Shown: piece after piece, positions 55,275 to 63,753 of the stretch | How positions within the stretch are numbered: the first letter of the stretch is position 1 | How the letters are laid out: the number at the start of each line of letters is the position of its first letter | Assembly: GCA_913063435.1 (NCBI GenBank) | Contig: CAJXYI010000001.1 | Location: forward strand, 1 to 64,000 | Direction: 5' to 3' | From: an uncultured Actinomycetales bacterium | Lineage (GTDB): Bacteria; Actinomycetota; Actinomycetes; S36-B12 | Length of the DNA: 64,000 bases | The notes under the pieces: generated by a model | Seen by the model: the letters and a program-made list of their open reading frames with translations, nothing else | Told to the model about the DNA's origin: nothing | Databases searched by the model: none | Made by a program: the position numbers and the translations under genes

Positions 55275-55913
55275 TCAGTTCCCCTTCCGAGTAGCCGGAC
55301 CGCGCGAACCTGAAGGACCTTGAGAGCCGTTGGGTTCACCGCCCCGCTTGACCCTCGGTGGAGGGAGGCGGAGCCTGCGCAACTGCAGGGTCCGCATGAT
55401 CGCGTAGAACACCGCGCCCTTGCGCTCGGACTTCTCGGGGAACCGTTCCTTCAACTGTGCCTTCAGCCGCAGAACCAGGATCGTGGAATCGACCAGGATG
55501 ATCGCGATCAGCACGAACCACGCGAGGGACACGATCGACTGAACCACCTGGTTGGGGATGAATCCCAGGATCAAGACCGCGAGTGCGATGAAGATGAAGT
55601 ACTCCGCGACGGTGAATCGGGAGTCGACGAAATCCCGAGTGAACCGTCGGACCGGTCCGCGGTCGCGTGCGGGCATGCGACTCTCGTCGCCTGCGAGGAG
55701 TGCGGCCCGGTTCTGCATGCGGGCCTGTCGCTCACGGGCCCGCGCTGCACGACGGGCCGACCGAGCATCGCCCGCAGACCGCAGCGCCTCCTTGCGGGCC
55801 TGTTCGGCCTCCTTGCGGGTGGGGGTGGGGCGACCCTTGCCGCGGGGGGTGTCGTCGATGGGTGCATCGTCGTCGGGGACGGCGGCGTCGGGGCGTTGGC
55901 GGCGGGAGAACAT
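55275..55913 (-). CDS. DUF3043 family membrane protein
   Basis: 212 aa from ATG 55913; the frame reaching 56048 is longer but begins in the divergent promoter. A basic N-terminus rich in Arg/Lys/Ala (RKEAEQARKEALRSAGDARSARRAARARERQ) is followed by RDFVDSRFTVAEYFIFIALAVLILGFIP and a second helix, VVQSIVSLAWFVLIAIILVD. This is the DUF3043 layout. Function unknown; the charged N-terminus may contact nucleic acid or ribosomes, speculatively. Confidence 0.86.
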   Translation of the reverse strand: MFSRRQRPDAAVPDDDAPIDDTPRGKGRPTPTRKEAEQARKEALRSAGDARSARRAARARERQARMQNRAALLAGDESRMPARDRGPVRRFTRDFVDSRFTVAEYFIFIALAVLILGFIPNQVVQSIVSLAWFVLIAIILVDSTILVLRLKAQLKERFPEKSERKGAVFYAIMRTLQLRRLRLPPPRVKRGGEPNGSQGPSGSRGPATRKGN

Positions 55914-56005
55914 GATGAATGCCAGGGTAGCGGTCGCAGGCTCAGCTCGCTCAGATCGGCGTCGGGGAGCGCACTTGGGGCAGCAGCGCATAGTCTGGAA
56001 GGCAA

Positions 56006-56026
56006 TGCCCCCGTAGTGACGGGGCA
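56006..56026 (+). promoter_or_regulatory. Hairpin in the pspA 5' leader
   Basis: TGCCCCCGT (56006-56014) pairs with ACGGGGCA (56019-56026) with one bulged C and a 4-nt loop. It lies 25-45 nt before the pspA start, just upstream of GGGAGGC. It may be a transcript hairpin of the leader; no terminator-like U-run follows. Confidence 0.35.
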
Positions 56027-56050
56027 GGTCGGCCAGTTCGGGAGGCATCG

Positions 56051-56788
56051 ATGGGCTTGTGGCAGCGCTTCACCATGATCTTCAAGGCCAAGGCGAGCAA
56101 AGCCTTGGACAAGGCGGAGGATCCTCGCGAGACGCTGGATTACTCCTACGAGAAGCAGCTGGAGTTGCTGCAGAAGGTGCGCCGGGGCGTGGCTGACGTC
56201 GCCACCAGCCGCAAGCGCATCGAGCTGCAGATCACCAATCTGGCCAAGCAGGCCGATAAATTGCAGGATCAGGCCAAAGCCGCGCTAGGAGCCGGCCGCG
56301 AGGACCTGGCCCGAGAAGCGCTCACCCGCAAGAGCGGCCTGCAGCAGCAGGTCGCCGACCTCACCGATCAGTTGGCGCAGTTGCAGGACCAAGAGGAGAA
56401 ATTGGTGCAAGCCTCCCAGCAACTGCAGGCCCGCGTCGATGCTTTCCGAACCCGCAAGGAGACGATCAAGGCCACCTACACAGCGGCTGAGGCGCAGACG
56501 AAGGTCAGCGAAGCCGTCACCGGGATTTCCGATGAGCTGGGTGATGTGGGGCTGGCCGTCCAGCGGGCCGAGGACAAGACCTCGCAGATGCAGGCGCGAG
56601 CCGGGGCGATCGATGAACTCGTGGCTTCTGGGGCTCTCGATGATGTTTCGGGAACGAGCAAGGACAGCCTGACGCTGGAACTGGAGCGCATGGCAAGTGC
56701 GTCACAGGTGGACGACGACCTGGCCGCGCTGCGCGCTGAGTTGTCGTCTGCGCCGGAGAAGCCGGCGATCGAATCGGATAAGGGCTGA
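56051..56788 (+). CDS. pspA: PspA/IM30 family membrane-stress protein
   Basis: 245-aa coiled-coil protein that protects the cytoplasmic membrane. N-terminal amphipathic helix GLWQRFTMIFKAKASKALDKAEDP, then a long heptad coiled coil (EKQLELLQKVRRGVADV through RKETIKATYTAAEAQTKVSEAV). Length is typical for the actinobacterial form. ATG 56051 with GGGAGGC. Followed by htpX and pspAB, forming an envelope-stress set. Confidence 0.92.
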   Translation: MGLWQRFTMIFKAKASKALDKAEDPRETLDYSYEKQLELLQKVRRGVADVATSRKRIELQITNLAKQADKLQDQAKAALGAGREDLAREALTRKSGLQQQVADLTDQLAQLQDQEEKLVQASQQLQARVDAFRTRKETIKATYTAAEAQTKVSEAVTGISDELGDVGLAVQRAEDKTSQMQARAGAIDELVASGALDDVSGTSKDSLTLELERMASASQVDDDLAALRAELSSAPEKPAIESDKG

Positions 56789-56878
56789 CCGGCACCTCAT
56801 CGGGCGGAACGCCGACAGATCCACCGTTCGAACGATCAACGCACACCGACCTTGCGAGGGAGTTGACGACCACCAGCG

Positions 56879-57787
56879 ATGGCCCGCACCCGCTTCGGCA
56901 TCGACAGGGGCCTGACGGCCCGTATGTTCGCGACCATGTTCGGTCTCGGTCTCCTCTACGTCATTCTGGGTGGTGTCCTGCTCGCCCTCGGCGTCGGCGC
57001 GATCTTCGTCCTCGCCATCATGGGAGCCCTGATCTTCGGGCAGTGGTGGTTCTCCGACTCCCTCGCACTCGGTGCGATGCGGGCCCACGAAGTCTCACCT
57101 GAGCAGGCACCGCAACTGCATGCTCTCGTCGATCGGCTCTGTGCGATGGCCGACATGGACAAGCCGCGTATCGCGATCGCAGACACCGATGTCCCCAATG
57201 CCTTCGCGACCGGTAGGACGCCGAAGCGATCAGTTGTGGTCGTGACCACGGGCCTGCTGCGACGCCTCGATCGAGATGAACTCGAGGGGGTGGTCGCGCA
57301 CGAGTTGTCGCACGTCGCTCATCGTGATGTCCTCGTGATGACCATCGCGTCTTTCACCGCGATCCTTGCCGGCTTCCTCGTGCGTTCGGCGATGTGGGGT
57401 TCGATGATGCGGGATCGGCGCGATCAGAACACGGCCTTGCTGTTCTTCGCGGTGATGCTGGTCAGCATCCTGGTCTATGCGATCTCCTACATCCTCATCC
57501 GTGCCCTTTCTCGGTACCGCGAACTCGGGGCCGATCGAGGAGCGGCCTACGTGACAGGTCGTCCATCGGCGCTGGCGCGAGCCCTGCAGAAGATCAGTGG
57601 CGACATGGCCGCGATTCCCACTCAGGATCTGCGCAAGATGGAACCGGTGAGTTCGTTCGCGTTCGCACCGGCGTTCTCGCGCGGTCGCGGTGGACTCGGC
57701 CTGGAGTCCTTGATGTCCACCCACCCATCATTGGAGAAGCGCCTGGCGCAGTTGGCGAAGATCTCCACCGAACTCGGTGAACGCTGA
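56879..57787 (+). CDS. htpX: HtpX-like zinc metalloprotease (M48)
   Basis: 302-aa inner-membrane protease. Zinc motif HELSH in GVVAHELSHVAHRD, third ligand region ELGADRGAAYVTGRP, and paired membrane helices near residues 15-55 and 155-205. HtpX removes damaged membrane proteins. It lies 90 nt after pspA and 9 nt before pspAB, which fits the known PspA-associated grouping in Actinobacteria. Confidence 0.9.
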   Translation: MARTRFGIDRGLTARMFATMFGLGLLYVILGGVLLALGVGAIFVLAIMGALIFGQWWFSDSLALGAMRAHEVSPEQAPQLHALVDRLCAMADMDKPRIAIADTDVPNAFATGRTPKRSVVVVTTGLLRRLDRDELEGVVAHELSHVAHRDVLVMTIASFTAILAGFLVRSAMWGSMMRDRRDQNTALLFFAVMLVSILVYAISYILIRALSRYRELGADRGAAYVTGRPSALARALQKISGDMAAIPTQDLRKMEPVSSFAFAPAFSRGRGGLGLESLMSTHPSLEKRLAQLAKISTELGER

Positions 57788-57796
57788 GGCGCCCGC

Positions 57797-58378
57797 ATGG
57801 GATTCCTAGACGGACTTCTGGGGCGCCGCAAGCCCGTGCGTCCGAACCTCGATGCGTTGTTCGCGGTGCCCTCTGCCGCGATCACATTGCAGGTGAGCAT
57901 GGACTTCGTATCGACAGGTCAGGGCGCGGTTGCCTTCCGCTCCGTCGAAGGACGCGCTATGGCCGATGTTGAGGCGGAGATCACCGAGTTGCTCAATGCC
58001 GATGGCGGCCCGCCCGTCCGGTTGACGACCGATTCGTTCGGGTACACGTGGCTGATCGTGTCTGAACCCGAACCCGATGTCTCGGCGATCGTCACCGACC
58101 TGCATGCGGTGAACAGCACACTTGCCGACCACGGATTCGCCCCGCAGCTGCTGTGCTCGATCGTGCCGTTCCGCGATCCTGAGGGCGCCACGCTCGCCCT
58201 GGTCTACCTATACAAGCGGGGGACGTTCTATCCGTTCGTCCCCGAGGTCGGTAGTGAGGAGCGGCGCGACAACATCACTGAATTGAAGGTGCGTGATCTG
58301 CTGACCGGTGAATTGCCCTGGGAAGCGGATCTGTCCCGGTGGTTCCCGGTCTGGGGTGCTCCGACTCTCGGCAACTGA
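57797..58378 (+). CDS. pspAB: PspA-associated protein PspAB
   Basis: 193-aa cytosolic protein; the start MGFLDGLLGRRKPV, the middle SVEGRAMADVEAEITELLN and the end FYPFVPEVGSEERRDNITELKVRDLL plus LPWEADLSRWFPVWG are typical of the PspAB family. Molecular role unknown; probably works with PspA and HtpX in membrane stress. It ends near the palindromic repeat at 58437, which likely stops transcription. Confidence 0.86.
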   Translation: MGFLDGLLGRRKPVRPNLDALFAVPSAAITLQVSMDFVSTGQGAVAFRSVEGRAMADVEAEITELLNADGGPPVRLTTDSFGYTWLIVSEPEPDVSAIVTDLHAVNSTLADHGFAPQLLCSIVPFRDPEGATLALVYLYKRGTFYPFVPEVGSEERRDNITELKVRDLLTGELPWEADLSRWFPVWGAPTLGN

Positions 58379-58436
58379 GCCCCGTCCCTGCTGTCCCCGC
58401 TGCTCCCGCTGCCCGACTGCACCCGCTGCCCCCGGG

Positions 58437-58502
58437 TTAGTCGCTGAGATGGTCGCCCTTTCGGCGATTAGTGAGGCAAAGGGCGACCCTTCCAGCGACC
58501 AA
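58437..58502. repeat. Palindromic repeat copy 1 (66 nt)
   Basis: Starts TTAGTCGCTGAGATGG and contains the inverted arms GGTCGCCCTTT (58451-58461) and AAAGGGCGACC (58478-58488), with outer bases also able to pair. It matches copy 2 at 59571-59636 at 61 of 66 positions, same orientation. It ends 10 nt after (minus-strand sense) the stop of the AbiEi/DUF559-like gene and lies between convergent genes, so it may act as a terminator. Confidence 0.75.
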
Positions 58503-58512
58503 AGCCGAAGCG

Positions 58513-59520
58513 CTATCGCCAGCGTGAGCGGCGCCGGGCTCTGATGGCCGAGATCACCGACCGAGGGTCGGTGAAGAACTGACCTGCCGCCCATCGCACC
58601 GTGTCGATCCCCACGCCGGCGAGTGCGAGGTCGCGACGCTTCTCCTTCCGCAGAGCCTGTGCCCCATCGGCGCCTTCGTACTTCAACAGTCCATCGCATT
58701 CGCCGGCGAGGTAGTCATCGAAGAGGAAGTCAAGGCGACGGGCTGTGCCGTCGGAATCGATCACACGCCATTGGAGGCCACGGATGGGGATGCCCGCTGA
58801 CAGGAAATGTCCGCGCGCGAATGATTCAGCGGGGGATTCGGCCAGAGGGGAAGTCGCCGCTGCAGCGTGCCTCAAGCGCGCGACCCCGTGGCGCCGCTTG
58901 GCGCTGCGGACCTGCTCGCTCAACTCGGCCATCGCCCATGCCATCGGCTCGGAAAACTCGACTACCTCGTGATCGGGGAGGTCCGGGCGCCCGGCGAGGG
59001 CGAGCACGCGCTGTCTCATGACGTGATCGAGCGCCATCAGGCCGATGGGCAGCGAGGATCGACGAGCTAGATCGCAGGCGGTACGCCAGGGCGACGTGGT
59101 CATCAGTCCGTCGACGGTGACGACGTCATCTGCCGTCACCGTGCCGCGATGTCGAAACAGCCCGGGATGGCGTCGAGGCGCTGCGTGGTAGCCGTGGATA
59201 TCGCGAGGGATCCCTGCGAGCAACGGGATGCCGAGGAGAAAGGCTGCGGTGTCGTGGCTGAACACCAGATCGTCATGAGTGGTGGCCATGGCGGAGATGG
59301 CGTCGAGGTGCGCCTCCCGTGCCGACAGGCCATCGACATGCGTCACGGTGACCACGCCGTGGGAGACGCGGGTGATCGTGCCGGCAGCCACAGCGGCACG
59401 CAATTGCCCTCGTGTCAGGCCAGCGGAGAGGGCGTCATGGACGGAAGTGGGCCGACCATGACTGATGGCGAGCAGGTGGCGTGCAGTGTCCTGAGGAGCC
59501 ATGGGGGCAGCGTCGCCCAA
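58513..59520 (-). CDS. AbiEi antitoxin-like N-terminus with DUF559-type nuclease-like domain
   Basis: 335 aa. The first 130 residues look like the AbiEi antitoxin winged-helix/linker (LTRGQLRAAVAAGTITRVSHGV, then HDTAAFLLGIPLLAG). The C-terminal part (PAESFARGHFLSAGIPIRGLQW, DFLFDDYLAGECDGLLKYEG, LRKEKRRDLALAGVG) resembles DUF559/PD-(D/E)xK nuclease-fold proteins. No toxin partner (AbiEii-like) is adjacent. It is flanked by the two palindromic repeats. Such fused proteins are common in Actinobacteria; an alternate ATG at 59502 is possible. Function unknown. Confidence 0.72.
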   Translation of the reverse strand: MGDAAPMAPQDTARHLLAISHGRPTSVHDALSAGLTRGQLRAAVAAGTITRVSHGVVTVTHVDGLSAREAHLDAISAMATTHDDLVFSHDTAAFLLGIPLLAGIPRDIHGYHAAPRRHPGLFRHRGTVTADDVVTVDGLMTTSPWRTACDLARRSSLPIGLMALDHVMRQRVLALAGRPDLPDHEVVEFSEPMAWAMAELSEQVRSAKRRHGVARLRHAAAATSPLAESPAESFARGHFLSAGIPIRGLQWRVIDSDGTARRLDFLFDDYLAGECDGLLKYEGADGAQALRKEKRRDLALAGVGIDTVRWAAGQFFTDPRSVISAIRARRRSRWR

Positions 59521-59570
59521 AAAGCGGTCACCCTGCAGAATCCATCCACAACCTGCACCGGATAGCAGCC

Positions 59571-59636
59571 TTAGTCGCTGAGGTGGTCGCCTTTTCGGCG
59601 ATTAGTGGGGCAAAGGGCGACCCTTCGGGCGACCAA
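59571..59636. repeat. Palindromic repeat copy 2 (66 nt)
   Basis: Begins TTAGTCGCTGAGGTGG; 61 of 66 bases match copy 1. Arms GGTCGCCTTTT and AAAGGGCGACC still pair apart from one bulge. It lies 10 nt after the nadA stop (minus strand), exactly the spacing of copy 1 from its gene, which points to a role in 3'-end formation or to a mobile repeat inserted at gene ends. Confidence 0.75.
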
Positions 59637-59645
59637 CGCCGGGTA

Positions 59646-60845
59646 TCAGTCGACCGGAGCGGTCGAGGTTGCGACCCCCGGAAGCGCCAGCATCCGATCG
59701 AGCGCGACGCGAGCCCAGTGCGCGGTGTCGGGATCGACGGTGATCTGATTGACAACGCGACCCTCGACCAGATTCTCCAGTGACCACACCAGGTGCGGGA
59801 GATCGATGCGGTTCATCGTCGAGCAGAAGCACACCGCTTTGTCGAGGAACACCACCGTCTTGTCCGGGTGGCGCAATGCCAGTCGGCGGACCAGATTCAG
59901 TTCCGTACCCACGGCGAACGCCGAGCCCGCGGGAGCGGCATCGATGGTGGCGATGATGAATTCGGTCGAACCGACCAGGTCGGCCTTGTTGATGACCTCG
60001 TGACGGCATTCGGGGTGGACGAGCACGGTGATCCCGGGCATGCGATCGCGCACATCATCGACGGACTCTGCGGTGAACCTGCCGTGCACGGAGCAGTGGC
60101 CCTTCCACAGCAGCATGCGCGCCGACCGCGCCTGCTCGATGGTCAGCCCGCCATCGGGCTTGTGCGGATCCCATACGACGCAGTCCTCGAGGGACATTCC
60201 CAGATCGCGTACTGCGGTGTTGCGGCCCAGATGCTGGTCGGGCAGGAACAGCACGCGCTCACCTCGTTCGAAAGCCCATTCCAACGACCGCCTCGCATTG
60301 CTCGAGGTGCAGATCGAGCCCCCGTTGCGACCGGTGAATGCCTTGATGTCGGCCGAGGAGTTCATGTAGGTGATCGGAATCGTGCTGTCCGCCAAGTCCC
60401 AACGGGTGAGGGTCTGCCAGGCCTCATCCACCTGATGCATCGCGGCCATATCGGCCATGGAGCAGCCGGCGGCCAGATCGGGCAGGATCACCTGCTGATG
60501 GTCGGCGGTGAGGATATCGGCGCTTTCGGCCATGAAGTGCACACCGGCGAATACGACGAACTCCGCCTCGGGTCGGGCAGCTGCCTGCTGGGAGAGCTTG
60601 AATGAATCACCCGTCACGTCGGCGAACTGGATGACTTCGTCACGCTGATAGTGGTGGCCGAGGATGAACACCCGGTCTCCCAGTGCAGCCTTCGCAGCCG
60701 CGGCGCGAGCGACGAGGTCGGGATCGCTTGCCGGCGGGAGATCACCGGGGCATTCCACCCCGCGCTCGCTGTCGGGATCGGCGTCCTGGCCGAGCAGCAG
60801 CAGTGCCAGCGGTGTCTTATCGGGTTCGACGAAGGACTGCGCCAT
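59646..60845 (-). CDS. nadA: Quinolinate synthase
   Basis: 399 aa from ATG 60845. NadA condenses iminoaspartate with dihydroxyacetone phosphate to quinolinate, using a 4Fe-4S cluster. Conserved segments: ILGHHYQRDEVIQFADVTGDSF, the cysteine of AAGCSMADMA, and CFCSTMNRIDLPHL. The Fe-S ligands lie in the AGCSM, PECRHEV and CFCSTM segments. The nadB/nadC partners are not adjacent. It diverges from the glycerate kinase, with 68 nt between starts. Confidence 0.92.
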   Translation of the reverse strand: MAQSFVEPDKTPLALLLLGQDADPDSERGVECPGDLPPASDPDLVARAAAAKAALGDRVFILGHHYQRDEVIQFADVTGDSFKLSQQAAARPEAEFVVFAGVHFMAESADILTADHQQVILPDLAAGCSMADMAAMHQVDEAWQTLTRWDLADSTIPITYMNSSADIKAFTGRNGGSICTSSNARRSLEWAFERGERVLFLPDQHLGRNTAVRDLGMSLEDCVVWDPHKPDGGLTIEQARSARMLLWKGHCSVHGRFTAESVDDVRDRMPGITVLVHPECRHEVINKADLVGSTEFIIATIDAAPAGSAFAVGTELNLVRRLALRHPDKTVVFLDKAVCFCSTMNRIDLPHLVWSLENLVEGRVVNQITVDPDTAHWARVALDRMLALPGVATSTAPVD

Positions 60846-60913
60846 CCGATAAGTGTGACACCGGTTGCCAACCCCCGCACACACCGTCTCATGCTGCCGA
60901 CCCGATTCGACCT

Positions 60914-62122
60914 ATGAGCGGGGCGCAGGGGAGCGATAGCGTCGCCGATGTGCGCGTCCTGATCGCCCCGGATTCCTTTGGGGGCACCATGTCCGCTGTC
61001 GAAGCGGCCGAGGCCATCGCAGCCGGTTGGCGTCGCGCAGCGCAGGCGAGTGAGATCGTCAGCGTCCCCCTCTCGGATGGGGGACCGGGAATGCTCGACG
61101 TGATCGTCGCCGGGTTCGATGCGCGCGGTGTCGAATCCCAGACGCTGATGGCCACCGTGCCCGGGCCCCGTGGACAGCAGGTCCCGGCCATGATCGTGGT
61201 ACAGGAGCACACCGCCTACATCGAGTCGGCCCAAGCCTGCGGCCTGCACCTGGTTGCCCGAGACGCACGGGATCCATGGACGTCCACGAGTGCGGGCCTG
61301 GGGCTGGTGCTCGACCACGCTCGCGACGCCGGCGTCGACCGCATCGTCGTCGGACTCGGCGGGACCGGAACCATCGACGCGGGGGCGGGGTTGCTCGCCG
61401 CGATGGGTGCGCACGCGTGGGACGGGGAAGGTCGAGAAGCATCCGATCAATTGCGTTGCGGACCATCGGGATTTGCGGATGTGGCACGCGTCGACATCAT
61501 GCCCGCCGTGCAGGACTGGGTCGGGGTTGACGTCATCGCCGCGGTCGACGTCGATGTGCCCCTGACCGGACCGCAGGGGGCCGCCCGTGGATTCGGTGCT
61601 CAGAAGTTCCCCGACCCGGCGGCGGTGACCGCTGCGCAACTCGGCGATCTCGAGGAGTCGATCGCGCGATTCGTCGGCCTGGTGCACGGTCATCTCGACA
61701 CTCCAGACCTCACCAACAGAGCCGGTTCGGGGGCGGCCGGGGGTATCGGCTGGGCGCTGCAGTGCCTGGGTGCCACCGTCGTTCCAGGAATCGACATCGT
61801 CGCGGCCACGGTGGGACTGCACGACCTGCTCGATGGGGTGGATGTGGTCATCACCGGAGAGGGCCGCTTGGATTGGCAGTCCCGTCGCGGCAAGGTCATC
61901 TCCGGTGTGGCCGAACGGGCCAGCGCCCGCGGGATCCCGGTCGTGGCGGTCGCAGGCCGAGTCGATCTCGGAGCCCGGGAACTCGCCGGCCTCGGAATCG
62001 TCGAGGCGTGGTCGCTTGCCGAGCAGCCGGGAGGGCTGGCCCGGTCGATGATCTCCGCCCACCAGGCGCTCGCCGATGCCGCCGCCCGGATCGCCGCCCA
62101 GTGGGGGAGTGGGGCGACCTGA
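60914..62122 (+). CDS. Glycerate kinase
   Basis: 402 aa from ATG 60914; GTG 60950 (390 aa) is an equally plausible start. The opening VLIAPDSFGGTMSAVEAAEAIAAGWRRA and PLSDGGPGMLDVIVAGF match the glycerate kinase family (GarK/GlxK type). ITGEGRLDWQSRRGKVISGVAE, ADAAARIA at the end. Phosphorylates glycerate to 2- or 3-phosphoglycerate. No neighbouring glyoxylate genes; the locus otherwise holds NAD and Fe-S genes. Confidence 0.88.
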   Translation: MSGAQGSDSVADVRVLIAPDSFGGTMSAVEAAEAIAAGWRRAAQASEIVSVPLSDGGPGMLDVIVAGFDARGVESQTLMATVPGPRGQQVPAMIVVQEHTAYIESAQACGLHLVARDARDPWTSTSAGLGLVLDHARDAGVDRIVVGLGGTGTIDAGAGLLAAMGAHAWDGEGREASDQLRCGPSGFADVARVDIMPAVQDWVGVDVIAAVDVDVPLTGPQGAARGFGAQKFPDPAAVTAAQLGDLEESIARFVGLVHGHLDTPDLTNRAGSGAAGGIGWALQCLGATVVPGIDIVAATVGLHDLLDGVDVVITGEGRLDWQSRRGKVISGVAERASARGIPVVAVAGRVDLGARELAGLGIVEAWSLAEQPGGLARSMISAHQALADAAARIAAQWGSGAT

Positions 62123-62249
62123 ACCGCCATCGCGGGCGCCCGGGCTCGAAATACGACACACTGGGGTGCATAATTCAAGGGTGAGCCTTGTCGCACGCGG
62201 CTCGCCCCGCGCAACCACTCGTCCCGCGCAATCAGGAGGAATGACACAC

Positions 62250-62594
62250 ATGACCGCTGAGACGTCGACCGATGGCATCGTCCTCACCGACACCGCTGCG
62301 AGCAAGGTCAAGACCCTGCTGGAAGCCGAGGGTCGCGAAGACCTCGCGCTGCGCATCGCCGTCCAGCCCGGCGGTTGCTCAGGCCTGCGCTATCAATTGT
62401 TCTTCGATGACCGCTCCCTCGACGGCGACATCGTCAAGGACTTCAGCGGGGTTGGTGTCGTCACCGACCGGATGAGCGCGCCGTATCTCAGCGGTGCCGT
62501 CATCGACTTCGTGGACACGATCGAAAAGCAGGGGTTCACCATCGACAACCCCAATGCGGGCGGTTCGTGCGCCTGCGGCGATTCGTTCCACTGA
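62250..62594 (+). CDS. erpA: Iron-sulfur cluster carrier, ErpA/HesB/IscA type
   Basis: 114 aa from ATG 62250, 9 nt after AGGAGGA; ATG 62241 is too close to that site. Cysteines of the family are in PGGCSGLRYQLFFDD and GGSCACGDSFH. These small proteins carry Fe-S clusters to apo-enzymes. In many Actinobacteria the gene follows nadA, as here with the glycerate kinase between. Nearby NadA is itself a 4Fe-4S client. Confidence 0.92.
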   Translation: MTAETSTDGIVLTDTAASKVKTLLEAEGREDLALRIAVQPGGCSGLRYQLFFDDRSLDGDIVKDFSGVGVVTDRMSAPYLSGAVIDFVDTIEKQGFTIDNPNAGGSCACGDSFH

Positions 62595-62667
62595 CCGACG
62601 AAGCGCATTCTGAGCCTGCAGCCCGGTTGGTATCGGTCGCGCGACCGGCACCGGTAGCCTCGCGCGG

Positions 62668-63663
62668 GTGAACATCGTCGTAACAGGTTCGATCGCCACC
62701 GATCATCTGATGACCTTCCCGGGTCGATTCGCCGACTCTCTCGTTGCCGACAAACTCGATCGGGTCTCGCTGTCCTTCCTCGTCGATGCGCTCGAGGTGC
62801 GTCGCGGAGGTGTGGCAGCGAACATCGCCTTCGGGATGGGCTATCTGGGCCTTCGGCCCGTCCTCGTCGGCGCGGTGGGCCCGGACTTCGCCGATTACGG
62901 CTCCTGGCTGGCCCGCCACGGTGTCGACATCGACAGCATCCACACTTCGCAGGTGCACCAGACGGCGAGGTTCGTCTGTACGACCGATGAGGAAGCGAAC
63001 CAAATCGCATCGTTCTATTCCGGTGCGATGAGCGAGGCGCGTGACATCGAACTGCTACCAGTCGCCGACCGGCTCGGCTCGATCGACCTGGTGGTGGTCG
63101 GTCCGAACGACCCCGAGGGAATGCTGCGCCACACCGATGAATGTCGACAGCGAGGGTTCGCCTTCGCCGCCGATCCGTCCCAGCAGCTGGCCCGCATGGA
63201 TGGCCCGCAGATCCGGCGACTCATCGATGGTGCGACATATCTGTTCACCAATGAGTACGAAGCCGCACTGACCGAGCAGAAAACAGGCTGGAGTGCAACG
63301 GAAATCGCCGATCGGGTGCACTGTCGTATTACGACCCTCGGTGCCCAGGGTGCACGCGTGGAGCGTAACGGACATCCGGTGGTTGAAGTCGGCTGCCCGC
63401 AGGAAGACTCCGTGGTCGATCCGACCGGTGTCGGTGATGCGTTCCGCGCCGGATTCCTTGCCGGTCTCGCGTTCGGGCTATCCGATGAGCGCTGCGCCCA
63501 ACTCGGGTCGACCCTGGCGACGTATGTGATCGAGACGGTTGGCACCCAGGAATACCGGCTGCGAACCGATCATGTCCGGTCTCGACTCGAGCAGACCTAT
63601 GGCCTCGACGCGGCACAGGAGCTTGTGCAGCATCTGTCGTTACAGGACGGCGTCGACGTCTGA
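62668..63663 (+). CDS. PfkB-family carbohydrate/nucleoside kinase
   Basis: 331-aa ribokinase-fold kinase (ribokinase, adenosine kinase group). N-terminal NIVVTGSIATDHLMTFPG, RRGGVAANIAFGMGYLGLRPVLVGAVGPDF, and the C-terminal active-site block DPTGVGDAFRAGFLAGLAFGLSD with catalytic Asp in GVGDAF. Substrate is not clear; adenosine kinase-like members occur at this place in Actinobacteria. Starts at GTG 62668. Confidence 0.85.
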   Translation: MNIVVTGSIATDHLMTFPGRFADSLVADKLDRVSLSFLVDALEVRRGGVAANIAFGMGYLGLRPVLVGAVGPDFADYGSWLARHGVDIDSIHTSQVHQTARFVCTTDEEANQIASFYSGAMSEARDIELLPVADRLGSIDLVVVGPNDPEGMLRHTDECRQRGFAFAADPSQQLARMDGPQIRRLIDGATYLFTNEYEAALTEQKTGWSATEIADRVHCRITTLGAQGARVERNGHPVVEVGCPQEDSVVDPTGVGDAFRAGFLAGLAFGLSDERCAQLGSTLATYVIETVGTQEYRLRTDHVRSRLEQTYGLDAAQELVQHLSLQDGVDV

Positions 63664-63753
63664 CACAGCGAACGTCACGTGGGAGCCTCAACTCCTCGAA
63701 CCCAGTTTCCGGACACTCCTGCAGCCGTTTCCAGCCGCGAGCGTCACAATCTG

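Noticed and set aside
58381-58436. C-rich CCCGCTG-like repeats after pspAB as a CRISPR or satellite
   Set aside because: Irregular short runs without constant spacing or unit length; ordinary high-GC intergenic sequence.
60614-62356. 580-aa minus-strand frame over glycerate kinase
   Set aside because: No family resemblance; the opposite strand encodes a complete glycerate kinase with conserved motifs.
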